Below the pieces are notes generated by a model that saw only the letters and a program-made list of their open reading frames with translations, was not told where the DNA came from and searched no databases. Positions 1 to 7,086 of a stretch of 64,000 nucleotides of DNA are shown in pieces; positions within the stretch are counted from its first letter, which is position 1; each line of letters begins with the position of its first letter. This DNA comes from Pseudodesulfovibrio sp. (GTDB taxonomy: Bacteria > Desulfobacterota > Desulfovibrionia > Desulfovibrionales > Desulfovibrionaceae): positions 1 to 64,000 of the forward strand of contig JAEINO010000003.1 in the NCBI GenBank assembly GCA_016342345.1, in the 5' to 3' direction. The position numbers and the translations under genes were made by a program.

Positions 1-515
1 TGCAGCTTGGGAGAAACAGTATCGCCGGAATCATGCCCGCACAGATGCATGCAGACCTGATCCTCGCCAACACCAAGCTTGTTTGCAAGAAATTCGGTAT
101 GCCCTGGAAAATCGAACCCGGCCTTCTGAAGCATGGCCTTGTTGAGCGGGCAGGTCAGCAACCCCTGGGCCAGCCCGGAACGGAGCACGGTTACCGCCAC
201 ATCCAGACTGGTTCCGGCAGCCAGGCCACCCTCCACAGTCGGTTCCCCTTCCGGGAATCCAAGACGGGAAAGTTCCGGTGGTTCAAACAGGTACACTCCC
301 GCATCCTTTTCGAGAATCTCTGACGGGGCCTTGAGCAACTCATAAAAAGGCAATGCACCAAACCGGTCCAACTCACGTTTCAAAGACAATGCCGGACCGA
401 TGAGAAGAATTCGCTCATCTTTAACAGGCTGTGAATCCTGAAAATACCGAACCACCAATTCCGGCCCGAGTCCGCACGGGTCGCCAAGAGTTATACACAA
501 CGTTCTTAATTTCAT
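1..515 (-). CDS. pdxA: 4-hydroxythreonine-4-phosphate dehydrogenase (partial, C-terminus off the window)
   Basis: Reading the minus strand from the ATG at 515 gives an uninterrupted frame to the window edge (171 codons). The start reads MKLRTLCITLGDPCGLGPEL, which fits the PdxA N-terminal motif (ITxGDPxGIGPE); further in are TCPLNKAMLQKAG and FPGHTEFLA, the conserved PdxA segments containing a metal-ligand His. PdxA oxidises 4-phosphohydroxy-L-threonine in the DXP-independent pyridoxal phosphate pathway and acts in the cytoplasm. Roughly half of the usual ~330 residues are present. The rest lies to the left. Family call is firm; the substrate is assumed from the family, as PdxA2-type paralogues exist. 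Confidence 0.9.
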   Translation of the reverse strand, partial: MKLRTLCITLGDPCGLGPELVVRYFQDSQPVKDERILLIGPALSLKRELDRFGALPFYELLKAPSEILEKDAGVYLFEPPELSRLGFPEGEPTVEGGLAAGTSLDVAVTVLRSGLAQGLLTCPLNKAMLQKAGFDFPGHTEFLANKLGVGEDQVCMHLCGHDSGDTVSPKL

Positions 516-704
516 ATCTTCTTGAATCTTTTGATTTTATCAGTTGAAAATTTTAATCCCGAATACGCCCGAGACATGAACACGTCACTATTCCAACAAA
601 GGACTCACAACGCATACGTTGCCGACTCTTCAAGGACGCTCAAAAAAACCGAACTCCCCGATATCACGGCAATCATCCATTTGAGCCTCAAAATACTGAC
701 AAAG

Positions 705-1199
705 TCAATCTGACTGGCGATTGGCAAAAGTTTGATTGAGCCTGTCGTGACAAGCACAAAAATCGTTCAAGATGAGGCCATGATCAAAAGCTGGCTCAGG
801 CCACGTTCCCAGAGCATATACCTTTGCACTGACAGCATCATCCCCGGCCTTGAGTTGGCTGATATCACTGGCAACCCCCGTATAGACAACACTCATGGTG
901 TGATGTCTGGGATCGCGTCCGGGATCGGAGTAGACACCAAGCATGCCTGTCAGGGAGACATCCAGCCCGGTTTCCTCCTTCATCTCGCGGACAGCTGCCT
1001 GCTCGCAGGACTCACCATAATCCACGAATCCTCCGGGAAGAGCCCAGCCAAAAGGCGGGTTCAACCGCTCTATGAGAACCACACCATCACTCCCCGACAC
1101 TCCACCCGGCACGAATATGACCACATCCACCGTGGGCACGGGGTTGCGGTACATGACAATATCCTTGCCGCAATGCGGACACGGCTTTTTCATTTCCAT
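705..1199 (-). CDS. Nudix hydrolase with CPxCG N-terminus
   Basis: 164 residues. The Nudix box is complete: [20 protein letters not shown] followed by ETGL fits GX5EX7REUXEEXGU. The N-terminus carries CPHCG, half of a zinc-ribbon-like motif, as in some NADH-pyrophosphatase-like and ADP-ribose-pyrophosphatase-like members. It probably hydrolyses a nucleoside diphosphate derivative; the substrate cannot be read from sequence. The ATG directly follows the TGA of the small upstream ORF, and its ribosome binding site (AGGAGT) lies inside that ORF, so the two are probably translationally coupled. The pair lies downstream of a sigma-54 promoter. Confidence 0.88.
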   Translation of the reverse strand: MEMKKPCPHCGKDIVMYRNPVPTVDVVIFVPGGVSGSDGVVLIERLNPPFGWALPGGFVDYGESCEQAAVREMKEETGLDVSLTGMLGVYSDPGRDPRHHTMSVVYTGVASDISQLKAGDDAVSAKVYALGTWPEPAFDHGLILNDFCACHDRLNQTFANRQSD

Positions 1200-1352
1200 T
1201 CAGGACTCCTGCTGACTCATTTCCATATGAATATTTCGCAACAAACTGCACGCCAGATCAAATACCAGTTCCACCTGTATCATTTTCTTTACCAGCGTAT
1301 TCCAATGGATTGCGGAATGCCAGCCCATGATGAACAGTGGCAATTTTGTCAT
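1200..1352 (-). CDS. small hypothetical protein coupled to the Nudix gene
   Basis: A 50-codon frame starting MTKLPLFIMGWHSAIHWNTL and ending in TGA immediately before the Nudix ATG. The frame is open further upstream to an ATG at 1499, but that codon lies upstream of the transcription start expected from the sigma-54 promoter and a large hairpin occupies the extra sequence, so I take the internal ATG at 1352. Its upstream sequence offers only a weak Shine-Dalgarno (GGGCG). I recognise no family. Evidence for coding is the position, the zero-gap coupling and the promoter; it could instead be a non-coding leader. Confidence 0.45.
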   Translation of the reverse strand: MTKLPLFIMGWHSAIHWNTLVKKMIQVELVFDLACSLLRNIHMEMSQQES

Positions 1353-1413
1353 CTTCGCCCACGCCCAGACTAGCAACTGTTTGAATTTACAAGTTTTATA
1401 TCTGCAAGGCAAA

Positions 1414-1468
1414 GCATACGAGAAAGGCTTCCTCGGACCATCCGGGGAAGCCTCTGTTTCTCGTGTGC
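1414..1468 (-). other. long leader hairpin ahead of the small ORF
   Basis: A near-palindromic stem: GCA-CGAGAAA-GGCTTCC on one side pairs with GGAAGCC-TTTCTCG-TGC on the other, about 19 pairs with small bulges. On the minus strand it is not followed by a T-run (TTTGCC follows), so a standard intrinsic terminator is doubtful. It sits between the predicted sigma-54 start (~1489) and the ORF at 1352, i.e. in the 5' leader. Confidence 0.6.
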
Positions 1469-1499
1469 AAAAAAAAGGAAGACTGATGTTATTTAACAT

Positions 1500-1516
1500 T
1501 GCAACCAGCGTGCCAA
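1500..1516 (-). promoter_or_regulatory. sigma-54 (RpoN) promoter, exact consensus
   Basis: The minus strand reads TTGGCACGCTGGTTGCA, an exact match to the RpoN consensus TTGGCACGN4TTGCW with correct GG/GC spacing. The predicted start is near 1489. It points at the leader hairpin, the small ORF and the Nudix gene. An RpoN promoter needs an enhancer-binding activator; none is encoded in this window. Confidence 0.85.
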
Positions 1517-1825
1517 ACTTTTATTCATCCAATTTATAAAAAAATAGAATATAAATTCAAACACTTAAAGAACGCACAACATAAAGAGTCAAAAACCCGT
1601 GACCCATAACTCGTACAAAAATTTTAACTTGAAATCAAAAAAGCCCCATTCCCGGTGGTTCGGAGTACAACTTTTTTTACGAGAAGGATTCAACAGGAAA
1701 GGCAAGGCATCTCACCCGGCCAACATTCAGTCGGGCTTGACTGGCACATCCCGGACGCTCTTGGGCAAGGTAAAGCCTTATTCCCCGCCCGCAAGACAGG
1801 AGACTTGGAAGATGAAGGGTATGTA
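1517..1825. other. intergenic stretch without a convincing gene
   Basis: Lies between the tsaC stop and the sigma-54 promoter. Short open frames here show no recognisable family. On the minus strand TTGAAT at 1555-1560 and TATAAA at 1533-1538, spaced 16 nt, could be a weak sigma-70-type promoter, but the stretch is so AT-rich that this may be chance. Confidence 0.35.
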
Positions 1826-2437
1826 TTATGCGTTGAAAAGGGTAACAGAAAAGCCTTTGTCGCACAGCTTCTTCAAGGTCACTGCTCCTTCACGGAGAAT
1901 TTCAAGCCGACTAAGGCCAAGCACCCGGACCACGGTTGACGGATTGCCTCCTTTGGGCCAGGGCGGATCTAAATAAACAGCTTCGGCCTTCTCCAGCAAA
2001 ACAGGATCAAGGTCCGCAGGAAGAGCCACTGGCGACTTGCCACTGACATTGGCACTGGTAGCGACAATGGGTTTTCGAAGCCGCTTGGAAAGTTCCGCAG
2101 CAAAGGGGTGCCCGCTCCATCTGACAGAGACATATCCATCGTCATCGGAGAGGAGATCGGGAAGAGTGGGCAGAGCCTTGACCAAAATGGAAAGCGGACC
2201 AGGCCAAAAGGAGCTGACAAGACTATGCAGTACTTCTGACGATTCATCGGTCACAAGTCCCAACATGCCAACTCCCCCGATGATCAGGGGCAGAGGCTTC
2301 TTCTCGGATCGAGCCTTTATCTCAGCCACCTTCCAGCAGGCAGCCTCATTAGTGGCATCGCAGCCAACGGCATACAGCGTTTCCGTGGGATAAACCACGA
2401 CACCACCAGCCTCCATGGCTTTAAGCAAATCGTGCAA
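1826..2437 (-). CDS. tsaC: L-threonylcarbamoyladenylate synthase (TsaC/Sua5/YrdC family)
   Basis: 203 residues, the short TsaC form without the Sua5 C-terminal domain. It has the family N-terminus GGVVVYPTETLYAVG, the KARSEKKPL substrate segment, the SFWPGPLS core and GGNPSTVVRV near the end. It makes threonylcarbamoyl-AMP from threonine, bicarbonate and ATP for the t6A37 modification of ANN-decoding tRNAs. The start is TTG at 2437, chosen because a strong GGGAGGGAC ribosome binding site lies just upstream and the family motif begins at residue 11. Confidence 0.92.
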   Translation of the reverse strand: MHDLLKAMEAGGVVVYPTETLYAVGCDATNEAACWKVAEIKARSEKKPLPLIIGGVGMLGLVTDESSEVLHSLVSSFWPGPLSILVKALPTLPDLLSDDDGYVSVRWSGHPFAAELSKRLRKPIVATSANVSGKSPVALPADLDPVLLEKAEAVYLDPPWPKGGNPSTVVRVLGLSRLEILREGAVTLKKLCDKGFSVTLFNA

Positions 2438-2648
2438 AAGTCCCTCCCATCCTCATAGTACAACACACCAAAACCACAAAAATTACAAATTCTGGATGAG
2501 TTATATACTTGAAACAAGCACCTTTCAATAAAAAACTCTTCCGACACCCACGTCAACACGCCCTCAAAGGGCCTTTTTTTGCAATTCTCTCGAAAAGCCA
2601 TAATCCGCTAATTCTGCTTGTACATCGGAATTCATTTGTCCCAATCTC

Positions 2649-2917
2649 AACGACGCAATCGACCAGATCCTGACAGGCTGTTCAAAAAGGAGGGAGTGCC
2701 AGGCGCGGTTGGAAGTGCAAGGCCGAAGCGTATTCCCATACGCAAGGATTTACATTTTCATCCGCAACGACGCAATCGACCATCTCCCGACAGGCTGTTC
2801 AAAAAGGGGGGAGTGCTAGGCGCGGTTGGAAGTGCAAGGCCGAAGCGTATTCCCATACGCAAGGATTTGCATTTTCATCCGCAACGACGCAATCGACCAT
2901 TTTTCAACAGCCTGTCA
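2649..2917. repeat. tandem 117-bp REP-like repeat array with inverted outer end
   Basis: Two head-to-tail units of exactly 117 bp (2649-2765 and 2766-2882, differing at a few positions) followed by the first ~18 bp of a third. Each unit holds GACAGGCTGTTCAAAAAG, then an imperfect hairpin whose core is GCGTAT-TCCC-ATACGC and whose flanks (GCGGTTGGAAGTGCAA with TTGCATTTTCATCCGC) also pair. The array ends in TTTTTCAACAGCCTGTCA, the inverted form of the unit's internal motif. No open frame of interest lies in it. The terminal TCA is at the same time the stop codon of trmH on the minus strand. Confidence 0.85.
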
Positions 2918-3505
2918 GCGTTGGTACCAGTCTGTTTTAAGAGCCTCGATTTCCTCGGGGCTGAAGGAAGGAGTGTCGTACATGCCAGCAGCTTGCCGCT
3001 GGATGAAGGCCTGATAGAGAATGATCGCTGCCGCAACCGAAACGTTGAAGCTTTGCACCATACCCTGCATGGGAATATATATTTCATCGGGCACCAATTC
3101 GGCCAATTCCTCGGATGTTCCCCTATGCTCATTGCTCAGGATAATCGCCGTGGGGCGAGTGAAGTCGAAATCCATGGCAGGCCGAGCCGTTTCGGAAAAG
3201 CCTGTTCGCAAGACCTGCCCTCCATTCTGGCGCAACTGGTCAACCATTGCCTGCCCATCAATATGACGAGTTTGCCGAATCCACTTCTTTGCTGAAGCGG
3301 AACTCTTCTTGCCAAGGTCAGGCCATTGGGATGTTGTGTAATAGAGATGAACTTCGGCGATTCCAAAGGCATCGCAACTTCTCAAGACAGCCGAAACATT
3401 ATGGGGATCCCATATGTTATCCATTACCATAGTCAAATCTTTTTGCCGCTTGGCAATAACCTGATCAATCCGTTCCTTTCTCTCTTCGGTAATATTTCGC
3501 TTCAT
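2915..3505 (-). CDS. trmH: SpoU/TrmH-family tRNA 2'-O-methyltransferase
   Basis: 196 residues. SPOUT motifs are visible: motif 1 DPHNVSAVLRSCDAFGI with the catalytic-type Arg, motif 2 IILSNEHRGTSEEL (E/N loop), and motif 3 IPMQGMVQSFNVSVAAAIIL forming the knot. These match TrmH, which methylates the ribose of G18 in tRNA, more closely than the rRNA enzyme RlmB, but the target is inferred. E. coli TrmH is 229 residues; here the C-terminus stops at DWYQR where the frame runs into the repeat array, whose edge supplies the TGA. The protein may therefore have lost a short tail. Confidence 0.87.
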   Translation of the reverse strand: MKRNITEERKERIDQVIAKRQKDLTMVMDNIWDPHNVSAVLRSCDAFGIAEVHLYYTTSQWPDLGKKSSASAKKWIRQTRHIDGQAMVDQLRQNGGQVLRTGFSETARPAMDFDFTRPTAIILSNEHRGTSEELAELVPDEIYIPMQGMVQSFNVSVAAAIILYQAFIQRQAAGMYDTPSFSPEEIEALKTDWYQR

Positions 3506-3851
3506 GCCCGGCTTGGTACACGATTCAATCCCGATTTAGCAAGACCAGAATAGCTGCGAGACTTCGCCCACAGGCCACAAACACGAAGGTCAACAACAAA
3601 CAAGCTGTTAAAAACTCTTTTTTCCTGGTATGTTAAAACCCGCACAGAAGGATGGTTAAGAATAGAAACACTTGATGAGTGCTTCCTACACGCAAAGAAC
3701 CACTCACGTGCAAAACATGCCGCAAACAGACACTGTCAACAGCCTGCCATGCATTATTATTTTTTATCATCATATTGACTTTTTTTTCGATTACATAGGA
3801 AAAGAATAGATGACGTCTCACTTCCACACAGAATTCAAACGGGGGGGCCTG
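3506..3851. other. intergenic region upstream of the phosphorelay genes
   Basis: No gene seen. AGCTGTTAAAAACTC at about 3603 and TGTCAACAGCCTGCC at about 3734 vaguely resemble the termini of the repeats at 2649-2917 and 51381-51547 and could be a decayed copy, but the match is weak. Just before the receiver gene, TTGACT (3775-3780) lies in an AT-rich stretch, without a convincing -10 at the right distance. Confidence 0.3.
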
Positions 3852-4247
3852 ATGCGAGCACTTATTGTCGAAGACGAATTTTTAAGCAGAAAAGTGCTGC
3901 GGTCATTCCTGATGACCCTTTTCGAGGTAGACATCGTAGTCAACGGACGCGAGGCAATTGAGGCATTCAGACTGGCCCATACAGAAAAACACCCTTATGA
4001 CCTGATCCTCATGGATATAATGATGCCCGAAGTGGATGGCATCGAAGCATTGCAGAAAATCCGCAACATGGAAGAAAAGGACAACCTCAAGCCCAAGGTA
4101 AAGGCCATCATGACCACGGCACTGGATGACCCTCAGACAGTCATCAAATCTTTCTACGACGGCGAAGCCTCTGCCTACATCGTCAAGCCGGTTGCCAAGG
4201 ACAAGCTCTACAACGAACTGGAAAAACTCGGCCTCTTGAACAAATAA
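3852..4247 (+). CDS. stand-alone CheY-like response regulator
   Basis: 131 residues from the ATG at 3852, chosen over an in-frame ATG at 3810 because a G-rich Shine-Dalgarno lies just before it and the receiver fold begins there (MRALIVEDE). The acidic pair E7/D8, phospho-acceptor D55 (LILMDIMMPEVDG), T88 and K112 (VKP) are all in place, so it should be phosphorylatable. There is no output domain. First gene of a tight rightward operon with an Hpt/STAS protein and a CheA-like kinase, and so the likely phosphate acceptor of that relay. Confidence 0.92.
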   Translation: MRALIVEDEFLSRKVLRSFLMTLFEVDIVVNGREAIEAFRLAHTEKHPYDLILMDIMMPEVDGIEALQKIRNMEEKDNLKPKVKAIMTTALDDPQTVIKSFYDGEASAYIVKPVAKDKLYNELEKLGLLNK

Positions 4248-4261
4248 AGCAAGGACGATCC

Positions 4262-4987
4262 ATGAGCGAAGATCCTATGGTCGAAGAGTTCTTCTCTGAA
4301 CTCAACGACAAATACTACCCTCAAGTAATGGAGGGGCTTGAAATGCTGGAAAGCGACGATGTCGCCGAAGGCATTGAAATCCTCGCTCGCCCGCTGCATA
4401 CCATCAAAGGCGTGACCGGATTCATGGCCGGTTTCGAGGAAGCGTCTCATTTCACACACAAAATAGAGGATTTCCTAAAAAAGGTTCAATCCCACGAAGT
4501 CGAATCCACCTCGGAGAACCTGACCCTGCTTTCGCGCGGCATCAACATGATTTTCCAGGTTCTCGAACAACTCAGGGAGGGCGACCTTGATGTAACGGAA
4601 CAGGAACAGGTCCTTGCTCTCATCACGGAAGCTTCCAGCAGTGATCAGGTCGAAACCACGACGTCGGGCGCAGGAGTTGATGTTGAAATAAGGGACAATG
4701 TGACCATCATTCGGGTCAATGACCCTCGTGTCCACATTCGCAGCCAGTTCAATCCAATCATATCAGCCATTCTCGTCATCGAACCGGGTGACAGAATCCT
4801 GCTTGATCTTTCAAAAGTTCTGACTTTCGGTTCCTCGGCATGGGGAACAGTGGCCAGTATGGGTACAACCTTCAAGATTGCAGCCTGCGGCCTGACTTCG
4901 GATGCGAAACAATCCCTCTATTCATGGGGTTTTGACAGCATCATCTCAATTTACACTGACGAAGACACCTATTTTACGGCACAATAA
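4262..4987 (+). CDS. Hpt phosphotransfer protein with C-terminal STAS-like domain
   Basis: 241 residues. Residues ~1-105 form an Hpt domain: RPLHTIKGVTGF carries the phosphorylatable His46 in the HxxKG context found in CheA P1 domains. A linker (~110-138) leads to a STAS/anti-anti-sigma-like domain (~139-240) with the strand-turn ILLDLSKVLTFGSSAWG; Ser191/192 sit where anti-anti-sigma factors have their regulatory Ser. The gene starts 14 bp after the receiver gene. It probably supplies in trans the P1 function missing from the neighbouring kinase and may pass a signal to a partner through its STAS part. The STAS call is by fold pattern, less certain than the Hpt. Confidence 0.85.
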   Translation: MSEDPMVEEFFSELNDKYYPQVMEGLEMLESDDVAEGIEILARPLHTIKGVTGFMAGFEEASHFTHKIEDFLKKVQSHEVESTSENLTLLSRGINMIFQVLEQLREGDLDVTEQEQVLALITEASSSDQVETTTSGAGVDVEIRDNVTIIRVNDPRVHIRSQFNPIISAILVIEPGDRILLDLSKVLTFGSSAWGTVASMGTTFKIAACGLTSDAKQSLYSWGFDSIISIYTDEDTYFTAQ

Positions 4988-4996
4988 GGGGAGTTC

Positions 4997-6661
4997 ATGC
5001 AAGACAGCATAATTCAATGCATCGAGGACATGGAAAAACAAATCCTCGACATGGACACATCCGGCTCTGGGGCCGGGGAAACTGTCGATGCGCTCGGCCT
5101 GTCCAACATGCGTCTTTCCTCCGCCGGTGTCATTGCCCTGCTGGACATGCTCACGGAAGGAATCACGCCGCTCAACAACGATATTGTTTCCGCCATGCTC
5201 GGCATCTGTGAAGCACAAAAGAAGTTTTTCTTCGCACTGGGCGGCCTGCTTGAAGGAAGCGGTGAAGCCCTCGGCAAAATCAAGACCAAAACCGCACCTG
5301 TCAGGAAAGAATCGGAAAGCGAAGCCGAAGCCGCCAGGATATTCGATGAAGCGGCAACAGCCGAATCAGAACACCCCGAAGAAGCAACAAAAGACGATCC
5401 AAAAGAAACAGAGGCCAAACCACAGGCCAAAGCAGAACGTATCGCTGCGCCCCAGGCCATCTCCTCCATCCGTGTCGCCACCGACCGCCTGGACCGCGTC
5501 ATAGAGTTGGTAGGCAAACTCATGGTCACATACGCAGTCATTGCTCAGGGCGGTGCACAGAATCTCACCCAGGTGGCCTCATCCCTGCGTGAACTGGACC
5601 ACGTCATCAACAACCTTCAGAAAGAAGTAAATGCCATTCGCCTTGTGCCCCTCAAACAGATTTTCCTGCCCATGCATAGACTGGTGAACAGCCTGAGCCA
5701 AAAAATAGGCAAAAAGATCAACTTCACCGTCAAAGGCGAAGATCTGGCCTTGGATAAAACCATTGTCGAATGCCTCAATGAACCCCTGGTCCACCTGCTA
5801 AGAAACGCCGTGGACCATGGAGTGGAGGACATCGAAGGCCGCAAGACTGCCGGAAAGGTCGAGACTGGCGAGGTGGTTCTGGAAGCATGGCGCAAAGGCG
5901 ACAGCGCATTCATTCAGGTCCGGGACGATGGCAAGGGTCTTCATCCTGACAGAATCCTCAACAAGGCCATCGAAAAAGGACTGGCCGAGCCGGACAAGAA
6001 ATACGAAACCAGCGAAATTCTCCAGTTCGTGCTCCAATCGGGATTCTCCACAGCCGAACAAATCACCGATGTCTCGGGACGCGGCGTGGGCATGGACGCC
6101 GTGGTCAACGCCATCCGCGTCACTCTGGACGGCGACATTGAAATTCAGAGTGAAGTGAGCAAAGGCTCGGCTTTCACCATCTCCATCCCTCTGGATCGCT
6201 CAGCCAACCAAGGCATCGTCGAAGCTCTGGTCTGCAAAGTGGGCGGCGACACGTTCATCGTTCCCAGTCGCGATGTCAGGGAAATATACATGCCGCGAAC
6301 CAATGATGTGGTCCAACTCCCTGATGGTCGTGAAACCGTGGACGTTCGAGGAGAGATCCATTCACTTCTCAGGCTGGCCGACTTGCTCGGTCTCACCGCA
6401 GAGCAGGAAGACATCGAAAAAGCACAGACTATCGTAGTCCGGGTCGGAGACTACAAGGCGGCCATTCTGGTGGATGAAGTCCTCAAACAGCAACAGGTCG
6501 TCATTACCGGCTTCACTGTACCTGTCGAGGAAATATTCCACATCCCCATCCTCGGTTACGGAATGATGGGTGAATCCGATGCGCTGGTCCTCGACACCGA
6601 AAAGATGCTCCAGCACTTCGAAAACAGCATCCACCTCAAATCGACAGCCTCCTTGACATAA
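4997..6661 (+). CDS. cheA: CheA-like histidine kinase lacking the P1 (Hpt) domain
   Basis: 554 residues. The region ~150-215 is the P3 dimerisation domain (IRVATDRLDRVIELVGKLMV). The P4 ATPase follows with N box HLLRNAVDHG (266-275), G1 VRDDGKGL (308-315), F box GFSTAEQITDVSGRGVGMD (349-367) and G2 SKGSAFTISIPL. Residues ~404-545 are a CheW-like P5 domain. The N-terminal ~95 residues are helical but contain no HxxKG motif, and ~100-148 is a charged linker. The kinase must therefore phosphorylate another protein, most simply the Hpt protein encoded 9 bp upstream. No MCP, CheW, CheR or CheB gene is nearby. Confidence 0.93.
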   Translation: MQDSIIQCIEDMEKQILDMDTSGSGAGETVDALGLSNMRLSSAGVIALLDMLTEGITPLNNDIVSAMLGICEAQKKFFFALGGLLEGSGEALGKIKTKTAPVRKESESEAEAARIFDEAATAESEHPEEATKDDPKETEAKPQAKAERIAAPQAISSIRVATDRLDRVIELVGKLMVTYAVIAQGGAQNLTQVASSLRELDHVINNLQKEVNAIRLVPLKQIFLPMHRLVNSLSQKIGKKINFTVKGEDLALDKTIVECLNEPLVHLLRNAVDHGVEDIEGRKTAGKVETGEVVLEAWRKGDSAFIQVRDDGKGLHPDRILNKAIEKGLAEPDKKYETSEILQFVLQSGFSTAEQITDVSGRGVGMDAVVNAIRVTLDGDIEIQSEVSKGSAFTISIPLDRSANQGIVEALVCKVGGDTFIVPSRDVREIYMPRTNDVVQLPDGRETVDVRGEIHSLLRLADLLGLTAEQEDIEKAQTIVVRVGDYKAAILVDEVLKQQQVVITGFTVPVEEIFHIPILGYGMMGESDALVLDTEKMLQHFENSIHLKSTASLT

Positions 6662-6681
6662 GGTCTGACGCAAGCATAAAA

Positions 6682-6845
6682 GGCAACTTCAGGTGTCCTG
6701 AGGGACTTGATAGGGAATCTCGTGTGAATCGGGAGCGGACCCGCCGCCGTGACGTTCTGTTGATCTGTTTTCATTGTGCCACTGGGTACCCCCGGGAAGG
6801 CGAAAACAGGAAGAACCAGCCGGAAGACCTGCCTGAAACCTTGCA
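6682..6845 (+). ncRNA. cobalamin (B12) riboswitch aptamer
   Basis: The hallmark elements occur in order: TAGGGAATC, GTGTGAATCGGGAGCGGACC, GCCACTGGG, GGGAAGGCG and finally the B12 box CCAGCCGGAAGACCTGCC. Closing stem P1 can be drawn between GCAACTTCAGG (~6683-6693) and CCTGAAACCTTGC (~6832-6844). It heads the cbiK/ABC transporter/cobI operon and should lower its expression when adenosylcobalamin or a related corrinoid is abundant. Confidence 0.95.
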
Positions 6846-7012
6846 GACTGCTGAAAACAGGCCCAACCTATTTGTTGCGCACAAGATACAAGACCTGCGT
6901 TTGTATTCGTAACGAATTCACCAGCCTTTTGAAAAGTCTGCAACTTGCAACCAAGTTTGCCTCAATGGTACGAGGGCTTGCCATCAGTAGGTATTCGAAG
7001 GGAAAAAACGGT

Positions 7013-7053
7013 TCCCCTTCCTCACAATTCGTAGAGGAAGGGGACTTTTATTT
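7013..7053 (+). terminator. intrinsic terminator, probable riboswitch expression platform
   Basis: Perfect 11-bp stem TCCCCTTCCTC (7013-7023) with GAGGAAGGGGA (7034-7044), then CTTTTATTT. It lies between the aptamer and the first gene, as expected of a transcription-attenuating platform. An upstream GAAGGG (6998-7003) could instead pair with CCCTTC (7015-7020) and so act as antiterminator; that alternative is inference. The 6846-7012 stretch between the two carries a further small hairpin (GATACAA/TTGTATC-like, ~6890-6912). Confidence 0.82.
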
Positions 7054-7086
7054 CCTGTTAACAAGCCCCTCCGCAACGGAGGAATC

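Noticed and set aside
1353-1499. N-terminal extension of the small ORF to an ATG at 1499 (99 codons in all)
   Set aside because: That ATG lies at about -10 relative to the start predicted from the sigma-54 promoter, has no Shine-Dalgarno, and the extra codons run through a long hairpin.
1533-1560. Sigma-70-like promoter on the minus strand (TTGAAT, 16 nt, TATAAA)
   Set aside because: The region is extremely AT-rich and an exact RpoN promoter lies just downstream; kept only as a remark.
2618-3295. Rightward frame of 225 codons with a repeated RRNRPxPDRLFKK peptide
   Set aside because: It is simply translation of the 117-bp tandem DNA repeat followed by the antisense of trmH; no ribosome binding site or family match.
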